Shown here: piece after piece, positions 37,253 through 46,313 of the stretch
How the letters are laid out: every line of letters begins with the position of its first letter
How positions within the stretch are numbered: position 1 is the stretch's first letter
NCBI GenBank assembly: GCA_025736915.1
Contig: CP107049.1
Coordinates: forward strand, 2,542,001-2,606,000
From: Acinetobacter nosocomialis
GTDB taxonomy: Bacteria > Pseudomonadota > Gammaproteobacteria > Pseudomonadales > Moraxellaceae
Length of the DNA stretch: 64,000 nucleotides
Direction: 5' to 3'
Program-made: the position numbers and the translations under genes
Notes under the pieces: generated by a model
Databases searched by the model: none
What the model was told of the DNA's origin: nothing
Seen by the model: only the letters and a program-made list of their open reading frames with translations

Positions 37253-38449
37253 TTACGTTATGGCTGGCCCAGCTGCTTTTTTTTGTAAGAAAGCATCAAT
37301 CACACTAAACAAAATGCAAAACACAACGAGTCCAACACCGGCAAGACATGTCATGGTCCATCCGCCATGATTCCATGCAAAAATTCCTAATGCTGAACCA
37401 GCTGCGCCACCAATAAAATAAGTCGTCATATAGATGGCATTAATACGAGATTTAGCATCTGGACGTAAGCGGAAAATAATACTTTGATTACTGGTGTGAA
37501 CGAGCGCGAGTGCCAATTGAATTAATGCAAAACCAATAACATACGTAGAAAGTAGAGTTTGTCCAAAGTAGAAACAAACCCAGCTTACCAAGAACAGCCC
37601 ACAACCCATCCAAGTAAGTAATCTTGTATAGCCTTGGTCGGCGTATTTACCAATATAGCGAGTGGATAGTGCACCAAAGATACCGACTAAAGGGACCAAT
37701 CCGATAAATAGATCGGGTAAATGATGTGCCGAGGTAAGAAGTAGAGCAATGGTGGAATACAAAGTACTGACTGCTGCAAAGGCAAAAGCACCCGTAAGCG
37801 CTCTTAATAATAATCGCTTTTCTTGCTTCAAAAGCTGAGCCATGGAAACAAAGATTTGTCCATAGTTCATTTTCATACGCAAGACATAAGGCAAGCGGCT
37901 TTTTAAAGTAAATGCCAATAGCAGCATTAATACACCGCTTACCACATAAACCACTTTCCAGTGGAAAAGATTGGAAAATAAGCCTGCCAAACTGGTAGAG
38001 AGTAAAATCCCGACCAATAATCCACTCATTAAAAAACCAATAATCTCGCCTGTTTTCTCAGGTTTAACCGTCATGGTTGCAAGTGGAATAAGCACTTGAG
38101 CTGCAACAGAAAACAAGCCAGCTAAAATTGTACCAATCCAGAGCATGGGCAAGTTAACAGCAAACGCAGAAGTAAATAGACCAACAGCGCAAAGCACCAT
38201 CAAAAACGGAATAGCCTTGGCTTTATTGACGATGTCACCCATCGGAACAATAAAGAGTAAACCGAGGGCATAAGACACCTGAGCAAATGTCACTGTTAAA
38301 GCAGCTTGTGCTTGCGTTACAGCAAACTCTTGCTGAATTGAGTGAATTAGAGGCTGACAGTAATAATTCACACCTGCACATAAGCCACATGCTGCTGCCA
38401 TCAACCAAAGCAAAGGTTTATTTTGACTGATATCTTCAGGGGTAGACAT
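37253..38449 (-). CDS. MFS transporter
   Basis: 398 residues, twelve predicted hydrophobic helices. The cytoplasmic loop motif between helices 2 and 3 (PMGDIVNKAKAI) matches motif A of drug:H+ antiporters (GxxaDrxGrr) loosely. Family resemblance is to the YgaY/arabinose-efflux permease group. It begins 18 bases after the RidA-like gene and is probably cotranscribed with it and the EamA exporter. Substrate unknown. Confidence 0.85.
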   Translation of the reverse strand: MSTPEDISQNKPLLWLMAAACGLCAGVNYYCQPLIHSIQQEFAVTQAQAALTVTFAQVSYALGLLFIVPMGDIVNKAKAIPFLMVLCAVGLFTSAFAVNLPMLWIGTILAGLFSVAAQVLIPLATMTVKPEKTGEIIGFLMSGLLVGILLSTSLAGLFSNLFHWKVVYVVSGVLMLLLAFTLKSRLPYVLRMKMNYGQIFVSMAQLLKQEKRLLLRALTGAFAFAAVSTLYSTIALLLTSAHHLPDLFIGLVPLVGIFGALSTRYIGKYADQGYTRLLTWMGCGLFLVSWVCFYFGQTLLSTYVIGFALIQLALALVHTSNQSIIFRLRPDAKSRINAIYMTTYFIGGAAGSALGIFAWNHGGWTMTCLAGVGLVVFCILFSVIDAFLQKKAAGPAIT

Positions 38450-38467
38450 GATGTTCTCTCAGTTTTA

Positions 38468-38875
38468 TTAGGTATATGCCGTTGCTTCAACTTCAATAAG
38501 CATGCGTTCTAATGCAAGGCGTGGCACAGGAATGAGTGTGCAGGCTGGAAAAGGATGATTTTTCCATAGATTTTGCATGATTTTAATTAAAATTTGGTGT
38601 TTTTCATCCGAGTGGTCAACAATTAAAACTCTTAAAACAGCAATATCTGAGATTTGTGCGTTTGCTGCAGTTAAGGCATGTTGAATGTTATTAAAAACTT
38701 GAGTGGCTTGTTCTTGAAAGAGTGGGCTGAGTTCGCCTTTTGAATCTTCACCGCCTTGACCAGCTACATGAATAATATTTTTAAAATTTTGGACTACTGC
38801 AACATGACTATAAGCATTTGGGGTTGGGTTATATAAAGATGATGGATTTATGATTTTAAAAGCTTCTTTATTCAT
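38468..38875 (-). CDS. RidA/YjgF-family protein
   Basis: 135 residues from ATG 38875; an alternative ATG at 38893 adds six, and neither has a good ribosome-binding site. The RidA trimer fold is indicated by HVAGQGGEDSKGEL, QVFNNIQHALTAANA and the C-terminal PACTLIPVPRLALERMLIEVEATA. A conserved arginine of true RidA imine deaminases lies in the (P)xRxxV-type motif; here the segment reads VPRLALERM, so deaminase activity is uncertain. It sits between two transporter genes. Confidence 0.82.
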   Translation of the reverse strand: MNKEAFKIINPSSLYNPTPNAYSHVAVVQNFKNIIHVAGQGGEDSKGELSPLFQEQATQVFNNIQHALTAANAQISDIAVLRVLIVDHSDEKHQILIKIMQNLWKNHPFPACTLIPVPRLALERMLIEVEATAYT

Positions 38876-38943
38876 TGGAATTCGACCGTTCATTAAAAGT
38901 TAGATGAGTATCCAACCTCAACTTAAGTTGAGGTCAAGAAGAT

Positions 38944-39870
38944 TTAATGTTTTAGTCTTTTCTTTCTAAGGGTAATCATCATCACACCTACAATATTGAG
39001 TAGGCAGCCCACCCATTGCCACATATTGAGATGTTCATTTAAGAAGACAACGGCAAGTAAAATTGTTAGAACTGGTCCAATTGAAGCAATCATTGCAGAT
39101 TGTGATGCACCAAGACGCTCAATGCTTTGTATAAGCATAACAGTGGGTAACACAGTGACTAAAAAGCCTAAGCCGACTCCATACCAAATGACGCTTGAGG
39201 GAAGCTGTAATATCAGTTGAATAGGATGAGGTGTGCTCAAAGCGTAATGCGTTAATGCACCAATACAGGCAATAGTGAGTGCTAAGCCTGTGAAATTCCA
39301 AGAACCAAATTTTTTAATTAATGGCGGAGTTAGCAGTAAATAGCCCGCAAAAGCTACCGCACTTGCAAATACGAAACTTGTTCCCAACCAGAAATTGCCC
39401 TGAATTGGTGCATTGTTATGTTCTTGAAGCATTACTAGTACCGTTCCACCATAACTAAGGAAAATGGCGAATAAACTTTTTACATCTAATTTTTGTTTGT
39501 AGAGCAGGCTTGAAGCAATCACGGTAAGTGTGGGATATAAAAATAGGATAATTCGCTCTAAAGAGGCACTAATAAACATGAGACCCATGAAATCGAGCCA
39601 GCTGGCGAAGTAGTAGCCTAATAGACCGGCAAAAATTAAAATTAGCCAATCCTTCTTTTTTATGCCCTGATTATGATGCCTATTGAACCAGCAAATTAAT
39701 AGAAAGAACGGTAAAGCGCTTAACATACGTAAAGCCATCAGGACTGTACCGTCTACTAATGGAGAAAGGGCATAGGTTTGTTTAATAAAGATTGCTTTTG
39801 TGCTGAATAGAAAAGCAGAGCAAAGCGCAAAAAAAGACCCAATTTGAGACGAAGATAAAGAAATTTTCAT
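38944..39870 (-). CDS. EamA/DMT-family exporter
   Basis: 308 residues from ATG 39870; a longer frame to 39936 adds hydrophilic residues and is unlikely. Ten hydrophobic helices in two EamA repeats, each with the GxxY/F start and the late Pro/Gly pattern (FLNEHLNMWQWVGCLLNIVGV). DMT exporters of this kind move amino acids, nucleosides or other metabolites outward. It is the first gene of a probable EamA-RidA-MFS set (about 70 bases to the next start). Substrate unknown. Confidence 0.85.
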   Translation of the reverse strand: MKISLSSSQIGSFFALCSAFLFSTKAIFIKQTYALSPLVDGTVLMALRMLSALPFFLLICWFNRHHNQGIKKKDWLILIFAGLLGYYFASWLDFMGLMFISASLERIILFLYPTLTVIASSLLYKQKLDVKSLFAIFLSYGGTVLVMLQEHNNAPIQGNFWLGTSFVFASAVAFAGYLLLTPPLIKKFGSWNFTGLALTIACIGALTHYALSTPHPIQLILQLPSSVIWYGVGLGFLVTVLPTVMLIQSIERLGASQSAMIASIGPVLTILLAVVFLNEHLNMWQWVGCLLNIVGVMMITLRKKRLKH

Positions 39871-40052
39871 ATACAGGACTGTATAAGAGAGACTATTGTC
39901 TGAAAAAAAGAAAAATCTTCCTATATTACACCTCAAGTCAAATATCGTGAATCATCAGTTCAAAATATGGGTATTTATTAAATAAATAGTGGGTGGTATT
40001 TTCAAAAAGTTCAATTAGAATCCAAATTCTGTACAAAGAATACACATGGGGG

Positions 40053-40077
40053 AAACATTGCGAGTTGCAATGTTTTT
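40053..40077 (+). promoter_or_regulatory. Terminator-like hairpin in the pntAA leader
   Basis: Perfect 9-bp stem AAACATTGC/GCAATGTTT, loop GAGTT, followed by T. It lies 30 bases before the pntAA start, where an attenuator or translational control element would act. Confidence 0.5.
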
Positions 40078-40107
40078 GACAATGAGAAATTAGCTTGAGG
40101 AACGCTC

Positions 40108-41235
40108 ATGCAGATCGGAATCCCAACCGAAACTGTCGTCGGTGAAAATCGTGTAGCTGCTACGCCAGAGACAGTAAAGAAGTTGATTAGCGCTGGTCAT
40201 AGCGTTGTGATTGAACGTGGTGCTGGTGTAAAGGCTGCGTACATTGACAGTGCTTATGAACAGGTCGGTGCAACCATTACGGATGATGCCTATACAGGTA
40301 GTCAAATTATTTTGAAAGTTCGTGCGCCACAAGGCGGGGAAATTCAAAAACTTGCAGCAAATACAGCTGTTGTAGCAATGTTTGATCCTTATCGTAATAC
40401 CGAGCTAGATCAGTTTGCGAATCAGCAAGTATCTGCTTTTGCTCTGGAATTGCTTCCTCGTACGCTTTCTCGTGCACAAAACATGGATGTGTTGTCTTCT
40501 CAGGCGAACTTGGCTGGTTATAAATCAGTTTTGCTTGCAGCGGCTGAATATCAACGCATGTTCCCAATGCTTATGACTGCTGCCGGTACTGTAAAACCTG
40601 CACGTGTTGTGATTATGGGTGTTGGGGTTGCGGGTCTTCAAGCGATTGCTACTGCAAAACGTTTGGGTGCAATTGTTGAAGCAACTGACTTGCGTCCTAC
40701 AGCAAAAGATCAGGTTGAGTCTTTAGGTGGTAAGTGGTTAGACGTACCAATGTCTGAAGAAGAACAGCAACGTGCAGCAGATGCAGCAAAAAATGGTTAT
40801 GGCTGGATGCCAGGTGAGCAATACATCAAAGACCAAGCTGCGATTGTAGATAAAGCTGTGTCGAATGCCGATATCGTGATTACAACAGCATTGTTGCCGG
40901 GTCGTGATGCACCGCGTCTGATTAAAGCTGAAACTGTTGCCAAGATGAAACCGGGCTCTGTCATTTTAGATATGGCTGTTGAAACTGGCGGTAACGTTGA
41001 AGGCTCTAAAGTTGGCGAGACTGTGTTTACAGAAAATGGTGTGAAAATTTTGGGTATTCCAAATATTCCAGCCACTGTTGCGACAGAAGCTTCTGCATTA
41101 TATGCACGTAACGTTTTTAATTTCGTAGAAACTTTATTCGACAAAGAGAAAAACTTTGCGATTAATCAAGAAGACGAAATCCAAAAAGCCCTATTGGTCA
41201 CTCATGGCGGTCAAGTGCTGCTTAAGCGTGGTTAA
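40108..41235 (+). CDS. pntAA: Proton-translocating transhydrogenase subunit alpha, part 1
   Basis: The soluble NAD(H)-binding domain (dI) of the membrane transhydrogenase, 375 residues. N-terminal MQIGIPTET, the nucleotide loop [18 protein letters not shown] (about 172-189), and the RQD-like loop for hydride transfer. In many bacteria the alpha subunit is split; here dI ends before the membrane helices, which are encoded by the next gene. RBS GAGGA lies seven bases upstream. First gene of pntAA-pntAB-pntB. Confidence 0.95.
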   Translation: MQIGIPTETVVGENRVAATPETVKKLISAGHSVVIERGAGVKAAYIDSAYEQVGATITDDAYTGSQIILKVRAPQGGEIQKLAANTAVVAMFDPYRNTELDQFANQQVSAFALELLPRTLSRAQNMDVLSSQANLAGYKSVLLAAAEYQRMFPMLMTAAGTVKPARVVIMGVGVAGLQAIATAKRLGAIVEATDLRPTAKDQVESLGGKWLDVPMSEEEQQRAADAAKNGYGWMPGEQYIKDQAAIVDKAVSNADIVITTALLPGRDAPRLIKAETVAKMKPGSVILDMAVETGGNVEGSKVGETVFTENGVKILGIPNIPATVATEASALYARNVFNFVETLFDKEKNFAINQEDEIQKALLVTHGGQVLLKRG

Positions 41236-41246
41236 GGAGATCTCTC

Positions 41247-41561
41247 ATGGTTGAAACTATTACAATTTTCGTCCTTGCCATCTTCGTAGGTTATTACGTT
41301 GTTTGGGGTGTTACACCAGCTTTGCACACGCCACTTATGGCGGTAACCAATGCATTGTCATCAATTATTGTTGTTGGTGCGATGTTGCAAACAGTAGGTC
41401 TACCTGTTTTAGGTGTGGATGCTAATGTTGCATTTCAAAGTGTGAATGTGGTGAGTGTACTGGGTGCGATTGCAGTATTTTTAGCAAGCATTAATATTTT
41501 CGGTGGCTTCGCAGTAACTGCGCGCATGCTGGAAATGTTCAAGCCTAAGCAAAAGAAATAA
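41247..41561 (+). CDS. pntAB: Proton-translocating transhydrogenase subunit alpha, part 2
   Basis: 104 residues with three to four hydrophobic helices, corresponding to the membrane part (N-terminal dII) of the fused PntA of E. coli. Conserved GAMLQ/VGLP and [18 protein letters not shown] segments. It starts 11 bases after pntAA and ends 12 bases before pntB. Secure by context and sequence. Confidence 0.94.
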   Translation: MVETITIFVLAIFVGYYVVWGVTPALHTPLMAVTNALSSIIVVGAMLQTVGLPVLGVDANVAFQSVNVVSVLGAIAVFLASINIFGGFAVTARMLEMFKPKQKK

Positions 41562-41573
41562 GAGGGCTTTGAC

Positions 41574-43028
41574 ATGGAATTTATTCAAGCAAATGCAAAC
41601 TGGTTGTACCTTGTAGGCGCAATCCTCTTTATCTTGACGCTTCGTGGCTTGTCTGGCCCTAAAACAGCAATTCAAGGTAACCGTTACGGTATGATCGCAA
41701 TGGCGATTGCAGTTGTGACAACCTTCTTTGTTGCCAACAACCCAGTGATCTGGATGATTGGTGGTGCAATGGTGCTTGGCGCGATTGTAGGTATTGCACG
41801 TGCACGTACTGTCCCAATGACTCAAATGCCTGAAACTGTTGCACTTATGCACTCCTTGGTGGGTTTGGCTGCGGTTTTAATTGCGGTTGCAGCAATTTTG
41901 CATAACAACCAGCTTACAGCATTGTTTGCTCAAAACGAGGCGGCATTAACAGCTGCAGGCGTACAACATGCGCACATGAGCAAGGTTCATCTATTTGAAT
42001 TGTTTGTTGGTTGTTTCGTTGGTGCAATTACCTTTACAGCATCTGTGTTTGCTTACGGTAAATTGGCTGCGAAAAAATGGGCGAAAACAATTTCTGGTGG
42101 ATGGGTTAAACCTGTTCAAGCACTTATCTTTGTTGCGATGTTGGCTTGTGGTTTCTACTTCTTCACAACTGGCAATATGACTGCTTTCTGGGCAATGACA
42201 GCACTTGCACTTGCATTTGGCTGGGTATGGATTGCACCGGTAGGTGGTGGTGACATGCCTGTGGTGGTGTCGCTTCTTAACTCGTTCTCTGGTTGGGCAG
42301 CAGCAGGTATTGGTTTTACATTAGAAAACAACATGTTGATCGTTGCAGGTTCGCTTGTTGGTTCATCTGGTGCGATTCTGTCTTACATCATGTGTAAAGC
42401 AATGAACCGTTCAATCATCAACGTATTGTTTGGTGGTGCAATGGGTGGTGCAGCAGTTTCTACAGCTGCTAAAGGTGAACAAGTTCAACGTAACTACCGT
42501 TCAGGTTCTGCTGATGATGCTGGTTTCTTAATGTCAAATGCAGACAGTGTTGTGATTGTACCGGGTTATGGTATGGCACAAGGTCGTGCACAAAATGCTG
42601 TGAAAGAATTGTGTGAAATTCTAAAAGAGCAAGGTGTTCGTGTTCGTTTCGCAATCCATCCTGTTGCTGGTCGTATGCCTGGTCACATGAACGTATTGCT
42701 TGCAGAAGCAGACGTGGCTTATGAAGACATCTTGGAAATGGATGAGATTAACTCAGACTTCCCTGCAACAGATGTAGTGCTTGTAATTGGTGCAAACGAC
42801 GTTGTAAACCCTGCTGCGAAAGATGATCCAAGCTCGCCGATTTATGGTATGCCGATTCTTGAAGCTCATAAAGCGCGTACAATCATGGTGATTAAGCGTT
42901 CTATGGCAACAGGTTATGCTGGTCTAGACAATGATTTGTTCTATAACGAAAAAACAATGATGATCTTTGGTGATGCTAAGAAAGTTGTTGAAGATATGAC
43001 TAAAGCAATTAATGGTACAGGCCACTAA
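41574..43028 (+). CDS. pntB: Proton-translocating transhydrogenase subunit beta
   Basis: 484 residues: about eight to nine membrane helices (dII, residues 1-270) and the NADP(H)-binding domain dIII (about 300-484) with GYGMAQGRAQNAV, HPVAGRMPGHMNVLL, and IGANDVVNPAA. Uses the proton gradient to reduce NADP+ with NADH, supplying NADPH for ilvC, fabI-linked lipid synthesis and redox defence. Ends the pnt operon; a strong terminator follows. Confidence 0.96.
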   Translation: MEFIQANANWLYLVGAILFILTLRGLSGPKTAIQGNRYGMIAMAIAVVTTFFVANNPVIWMIGGAMVLGAIVGIARARTVPMTQMPETVALMHSLVGLAAVLIAVAAILHNNQLTALFAQNEAALTAAGVQHAHMSKVHLFELFVGCFVGAITFTASVFAYGKLAAKKWAKTISGGWVKPVQALIFVAMLACGFYFFTTGNMTAFWAMTALALAFGWVWIAPVGGGDMPVVVSLLNSFSGWAAAGIGFTLENNMLIVAGSLVGSSGAILSYIMCKAMNRSIINVLFGGAMGGAAVSTAAKGEQVQRNYRSGSADDAGFLMSNADSVVIVPGYGMAQGRAQNAVKELCEILKEQGVRVRFAIHPVAGRMPGHMNVLLAEADVAYEDILEMDEINSDFPATDVVLVIGANDVVNPAAKDDPSSPIYGMPILEAHKARTIMVIKRSMATGYAGLDNDLFYNEKTMMIFGDAKKVVEDMTKAINGTGH

Positions 43029-43041
43029 GATGCTTTGAAGT

Positions 43042-43069
43042 AAAAAACCACCTTCGGGTGGTTTTTTTT
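43042..43069 (+). terminator. Rho-independent terminator of the pnt operon
   Basis: AACCACC, loop TTCG, GGTGGTT with flanking A and T runs. Confidence 0.92.
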
Positions 43070-43081
43070 GCTTTTGGGGAT

Positions 43082-43903
43082 TTAAAGAAACTTTTCTACT
43101 AAGTCCATTGATTGTTGGTAGAGATCACGTGCCAGTTGCTGGTTTTTGGCATGTGACGATTTCCAGTCAGGCATGTGTGCGCTGACATATTCGCCGTTGC
43201 GGTTTTGCCATGAGTCTCCAATCGCCATCTCTGTTATGAGCTTTGCCGGAACTGATGTTGGAACTAAACCTACTTTCATGGCTGCATAAACTGGTTTTGG
43301 TAAATCACGATAAATATCAGAAGCAACACCGCCGGGGTGTAATGCATTATTAGTAATTGAACTTTCTGCGAGTTGCTCTGCTAATGCATTGCTAAACAGT
43401 AAGTTTGCAAGTTTAGATTGTCCATAATAGAACAGGGGATTGTAAAAACCTTCTGCACGAAATTTATTAGGTTTAATTGAACCAACCCAGTGGGCAATAG
43501 ATGCAAGGTGAATAATCCGTGCTTGAGGCGATTGTTTTAAAGCTGGAAGTAGCTTTTGAGTGAGTAAAAAATGCCCTAAATAATTAACGCCAAATTGCTG
43601 TTCGAAACCATCTGCTGTGAGCTGTTTTGTTTTTGCAAATAGCCCAGCATTATTAATGAGTACATCAAGATTGCCATATTTATCTGCAATTTCATCAGCA
43701 GCTTTTCTGGTTAACTCAAGACTGTTCAGATCAAGAGAAACGATATCAACTTGTCCTTGGTTGAGTGAGCGCAGTTTATTTTGCGCTTCTTGTGCTTTTT
43801 GAGAATTTCGGCATGCCAAAATGACATGTTGCCCTTGTTTTACAAGTTGTTCTGCTGTGGCAAAGCCAATTCCTGTGTTGGCGCCTGTAATGAGTATCTT
43901 CAC
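43082..43903 (-). CDS. Short-chain dehydrogenase/reductase (retinol-dehydrogenase-like)
   Basis: 273 residues with TGANTGIGFATAEQL (Rossmann glycines, about 6-20), NNAGLFA, and the catalytic YYGQSKLANLLFSN (Y and K spaced by three). The pattern resembles RDH/WWOX-type SDRs with NADP preference (ACRNSQKA after beta-2). Start is GTG 43903 with GGAG nine bases upstream. Convergent with pntB. Substrate not predictable. Confidence 0.85.
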   Translation of the reverse strand: MKILITGANTGIGFATAEQLVKQGQHVILACRNSQKAQEAQNKLRSLNQGQVDIVSLDLNSLELTRKAADEIADKYGNLDVLINNAGLFAKTKQLTADGFEQQFGVNYLGHFLLTQKLLPALKQSPQARIIHLASIAHWVGSIKPNKFRAEGFYNPLFYYGQSKLANLLFSNALAEQLAESSITNNALHPGGVASDIYRDLPKPVYAAMKVGLVPTSVPAKLITEMAIGDSWQNRNGEYVSAHMPDWKSSHAKNQQLARDLYQQSMDLVEKFL

Positions 43904-44099
43904 TTTTTAGTGCTCCAGTTATGCTATTTATTGATGAGACTTTAAGAATGGTTATAGTGCTGTAATTTTGACAATTTGTCATGTCAAACTTAATTAAGGT
44001 TGATGACTGGCTCGTAAGTGTCGTTAAAGCTTTGATAGAAATGTTTGAGGTTGTAAAAGATAGTTTGTCTAAATAAAAATTTTGGTTGGTTATATAAAC

Positions 44100-44128
44100 A
44101 AAAAGCGGCTCAAAAGAGCCGCTTTTTT
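44100..44128 (-). terminator. Terminator after rsfS
   Basis: AAAAGCGGCTC, loop AAAA, GAGCCGCTTTT with T runs on both strands. Confidence 0.88.
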
Positions 44129-44141
44129 AAAAGCAAAAATT

Positions 44142-44543
44142 TTATGCGACTGACTCTGGGGCAGTACGCCATAAGCTTTCTAAATCATAGAATTTGCGGG
44201 CAGTTGGTAGCATCACGTGTACTACAACAAAACCAAGATCAATTAAGATCCATTCGGCATCTCGTTCGCCTTCAACGCCAATCGGGCGGAAACCAGCTTT
44301 TCGAGCTTCTTCTGCAACATTGTCAGCAAGAGCTTTGACGTGACGAGTAGATGTACCACTCGCGATGACAATAGCATCCGCAACGTTGCTAATAGAACTA
44401 ACATCTAACTGTAGAATATCTTTTGCTTTTACATCAACTAAAGCGTCGTGGACGACTTTGAGACAAGCTTGTACGTCTTTATTTGAGGTGTTCATTGCGA
44501 AATCGTGAGAATTAGACACGCTGGGCGATGGTTCTAAATTCAT
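44142..44543 (-). CDS. rsfS: Ribosomal silencing factor RsfS
   Basis: Binds L14 (uL14) and blocks subunit joining when nutrients fall. 133 residues from the ATG at 44543; a GTG at 44573 and an ATG at 44495 are alternatives with equally poor ribosome-binding sites. Family core: DIVVID-like KDILQLDVSSIS, ASGTSTRHVKALADNV, GERDAEWILIDLGFVVVHVML. The DUF143 fold is certain; the exact start is not. Confidence 0.92.
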   Translation of the reverse strand: MNLEPSPSVSNSHDFAMNTSNKDVQACLKVVHDALVDVKAKDILQLDVSSISNVADAIVIASGTSTRHVKALADNVAEEARKAGFRPIGVEGERDAEWILIDLGFVVVHVMLPTARKFYDLESLWRTAPESVA

Positions 44544-44624
44544 ATAGGGTATATTTTCCTGACAATTACTCACTATCTAATATAGTGGTTTTCACTCAGA
44601 ATTTCAAACAAAACTAGTAACAGT

Positions 44625-45419
44625 TTATATATTTACATCATCGGAAAAATATTTATTTTTCCATGTAAATGACTGATTTGACCCGTTTTTAGGTTTGTAT
44701 TCTGCCGCAATGTAGCCCTTATAAGCACTTTGCTTAATCCAAGAAAAAATTTGTTCATAAGGAATTTGAGCTGTGTCGGGTTCATGACGTCCCGGACAAT
44801 CTGCAAACTGAATATGGCCAATCTGGTGAATATTTTCTTGTAAACCTTCAAGTACATCTTCACCCATCATTGCCATGTGGTAACAGTCATATTGCATTTT
44901 TAGGGCAGGGTGATTGACTGCTTCGAGCATTTCTTGGGCTTGGGCAATGTTCTGTACTAAAAAGCGTGGCATATCTGTGCCATTAATCATTTCAAATACA
45001 GGTTCAATACCCTGTTCTGTAAGTAAATGACAGGCCAATTTTAAATTGCTTGCGAGTGTTTTAAGGCAAGGGAGTAGGTCTGAATCTTGAGGCTGCTTAC
45101 CTGCCAAAATATTAACACGAGGTACTTTTAAGGCAGTGGCATAACGAATTGCTAACTCTAGTGCTTCACGAAATGCTTTTTCTTGACCTGGTATACCTGC
45201 CAAACCATTTCCACCCTGCATAAGATCACCAGCAGGAACATTAATTAAGCATAAACTTAGGTTGTAACGTTCAAGTTGGTCTTGAATATCAGAAATGGAA
45301 AGTTCGTATGGGAATTGGATTTCTACATGTTCAAAGCCCTCTGCGTGGGCTAAGGCAAAGCGTTCAATTAAAGAAACTTCGGTAAAAATCATGGATAAGT
45401 TAACGGCAAGACGACCCAT
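44625..45419 (-). CDS. hyi: Hydroxypyruvate isomerase family protein
   Basis: 264 residues from ATG 45419 (GGAG eight bases upstream; a TTG at 45425 adds two). Xylose-isomerase-like TIM barrel with FEMINGTDMPRFLV, MQYDCYHMAMMGEDV (metal ligands), and HIQFADCPGRHEPDT, the set found in Hyi. Converts hydroxypyruvate to tartronate semialdehyde. It follows the reductase gene by 16 bases. Gcl, the usual partner, is not in the window. Confidence 0.85.
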   Translation of the reverse strand: MGRLAVNLSMIFTEVSLIERFALAHAEGFEHVEIQFPYELSISDIQDQLERYNLSLCLINVPAGDLMQGGNGLAGIPGQEKAFREALELAIRYATALKVPRVNILAGKQPQDSDLLPCLKTLASNLKLACHLLTEQGIEPVFEMINGTDMPRFLVQNIAQAQEMLEAVNHPALKMQYDCYHMAMMGEDVLEGLQENIHQIGHIQFADCPGRHEPDTAQIPYEQIFSWIKQSAYKGYIAAEYKPKNGSNQSFTWKNKYFSDDVNI

Positions 45420-45435
45420 ATACAAACTCCGTTTA

Positions 45436-46302
45436 TTATTGCTCTACTACTTGAATCATAGTAGCTAAATCTTTCTCAGCAAAGCCATTTTTTTGGTGAG
45501 TTTGTAGCTGTAATAGAGCTTTTTGTGCAACGGGGATGTCTAAATTAACATTGTTAGCCAAAGTTACTGCGTTGTTAAGGTCTTTCGATAATGTTTGAAC
45601 TTTCCACTGAACAGGCTCGAAAGTATGTGTAGCCATACGTGGTGCAAGTATTTGAAAAGGCTTTGAGTCAGCAAAACCACCGGCTAGGGCGGGAGCGAGT
45701 AATGTCGTGTCTACACCTGCACGGTCTGCTAGTGCTACAGCTTCAGCAATAAGAGCACTGTTTGCTGCCACAATCAGTTGATTGCAAATTTTAGTGGCTT
45801 GCCCCGTACCTGTATCGCCCATACGTGTTACACGTTGAGAAAGTACATTATAAACAGGACTTAAAGCTTCAATAGTTTGAGCATCTCCACCTGCAAAAAT
45901 GACAAGTGTACCTTGTTCGGCACCAGCGGTTCCCCCTGAAACAGGAGAGTCAATCCATGTCAAATGTTGTGACGCGGCAGCCTGAGCAAGTGCTTTTGTT
46001 GCAGCTACAGACAGACTTGAAAAATCGACAATAACCTGACCAGCTTTTAAATGAGGCTGGACTTGCTCAAATACGGCTTGCACAGCTTTATCGTCAGCTA
46101 AACAAGTTAAAACTATAGGGTATTGTCCGATGTTTGAAAGATCGAGAGCGTGTGCGCCAATATCGATAAGTTCTTCACAAGCAGATGCTGTTCTGTTCCA
46201 GACAGCAACTTGAAAACCTGCTTGAATAAGACGGCTAGCCATGCGGCTTCCCATAAGCCCTATACCTAAAAAGGCAATAGGTGTATTACGATCAAAATTC
46301 AT
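45436..46302 (-). CDS. Beta-hydroxyacid dehydrogenase (tartronate-semialdehyde/3-hydroxyisobutyrate type)
   Basis: 288 residues from ATG 46302 (AAGAG upstream; a TTG at 46308 adds two). GIGLMGSRMASRLIQAG (about 15-31), substrate-binding DSPVSGGTAGAEQGTL, catalytic lysine in GTGQATKICNQ, and the C-terminal SKDLNNA. Next to hyi the likeliest role is tartronate semialdehyde reductase (GlxR), but 3-hydroxyisobutyrate dehydrogenase (MmsB) is possible given the crotonase upstream. Confidence 0.82.
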   Translation of the reverse strand: MNFDRNTPIAFLGIGLMGSRMASRLIQAGFQVAVWNRTASACEELIDIGAHALDLSNIGQYPIVLTCLADDKAVQAVFEQVQPHLKAGQVIVDFSSLSVAATKALAQAAASQHLTWIDSPVSGGTAGAEQGTLVIFAGGDAQTIEALSPVYNVLSQRVTRMGDTGTGQATKICNQLIVAANSALIAEAVALADRAGVDTTLLAPALAGGFADSKPFQILAPRMATHTFEPVQWKVQTLSKDLNNAVTLANNVNLDIPVAQKALLQLQTHQKNGFAEKDLATMIQVVEQ

Positions 46303-46313
46303 CTTCAAAGCTC

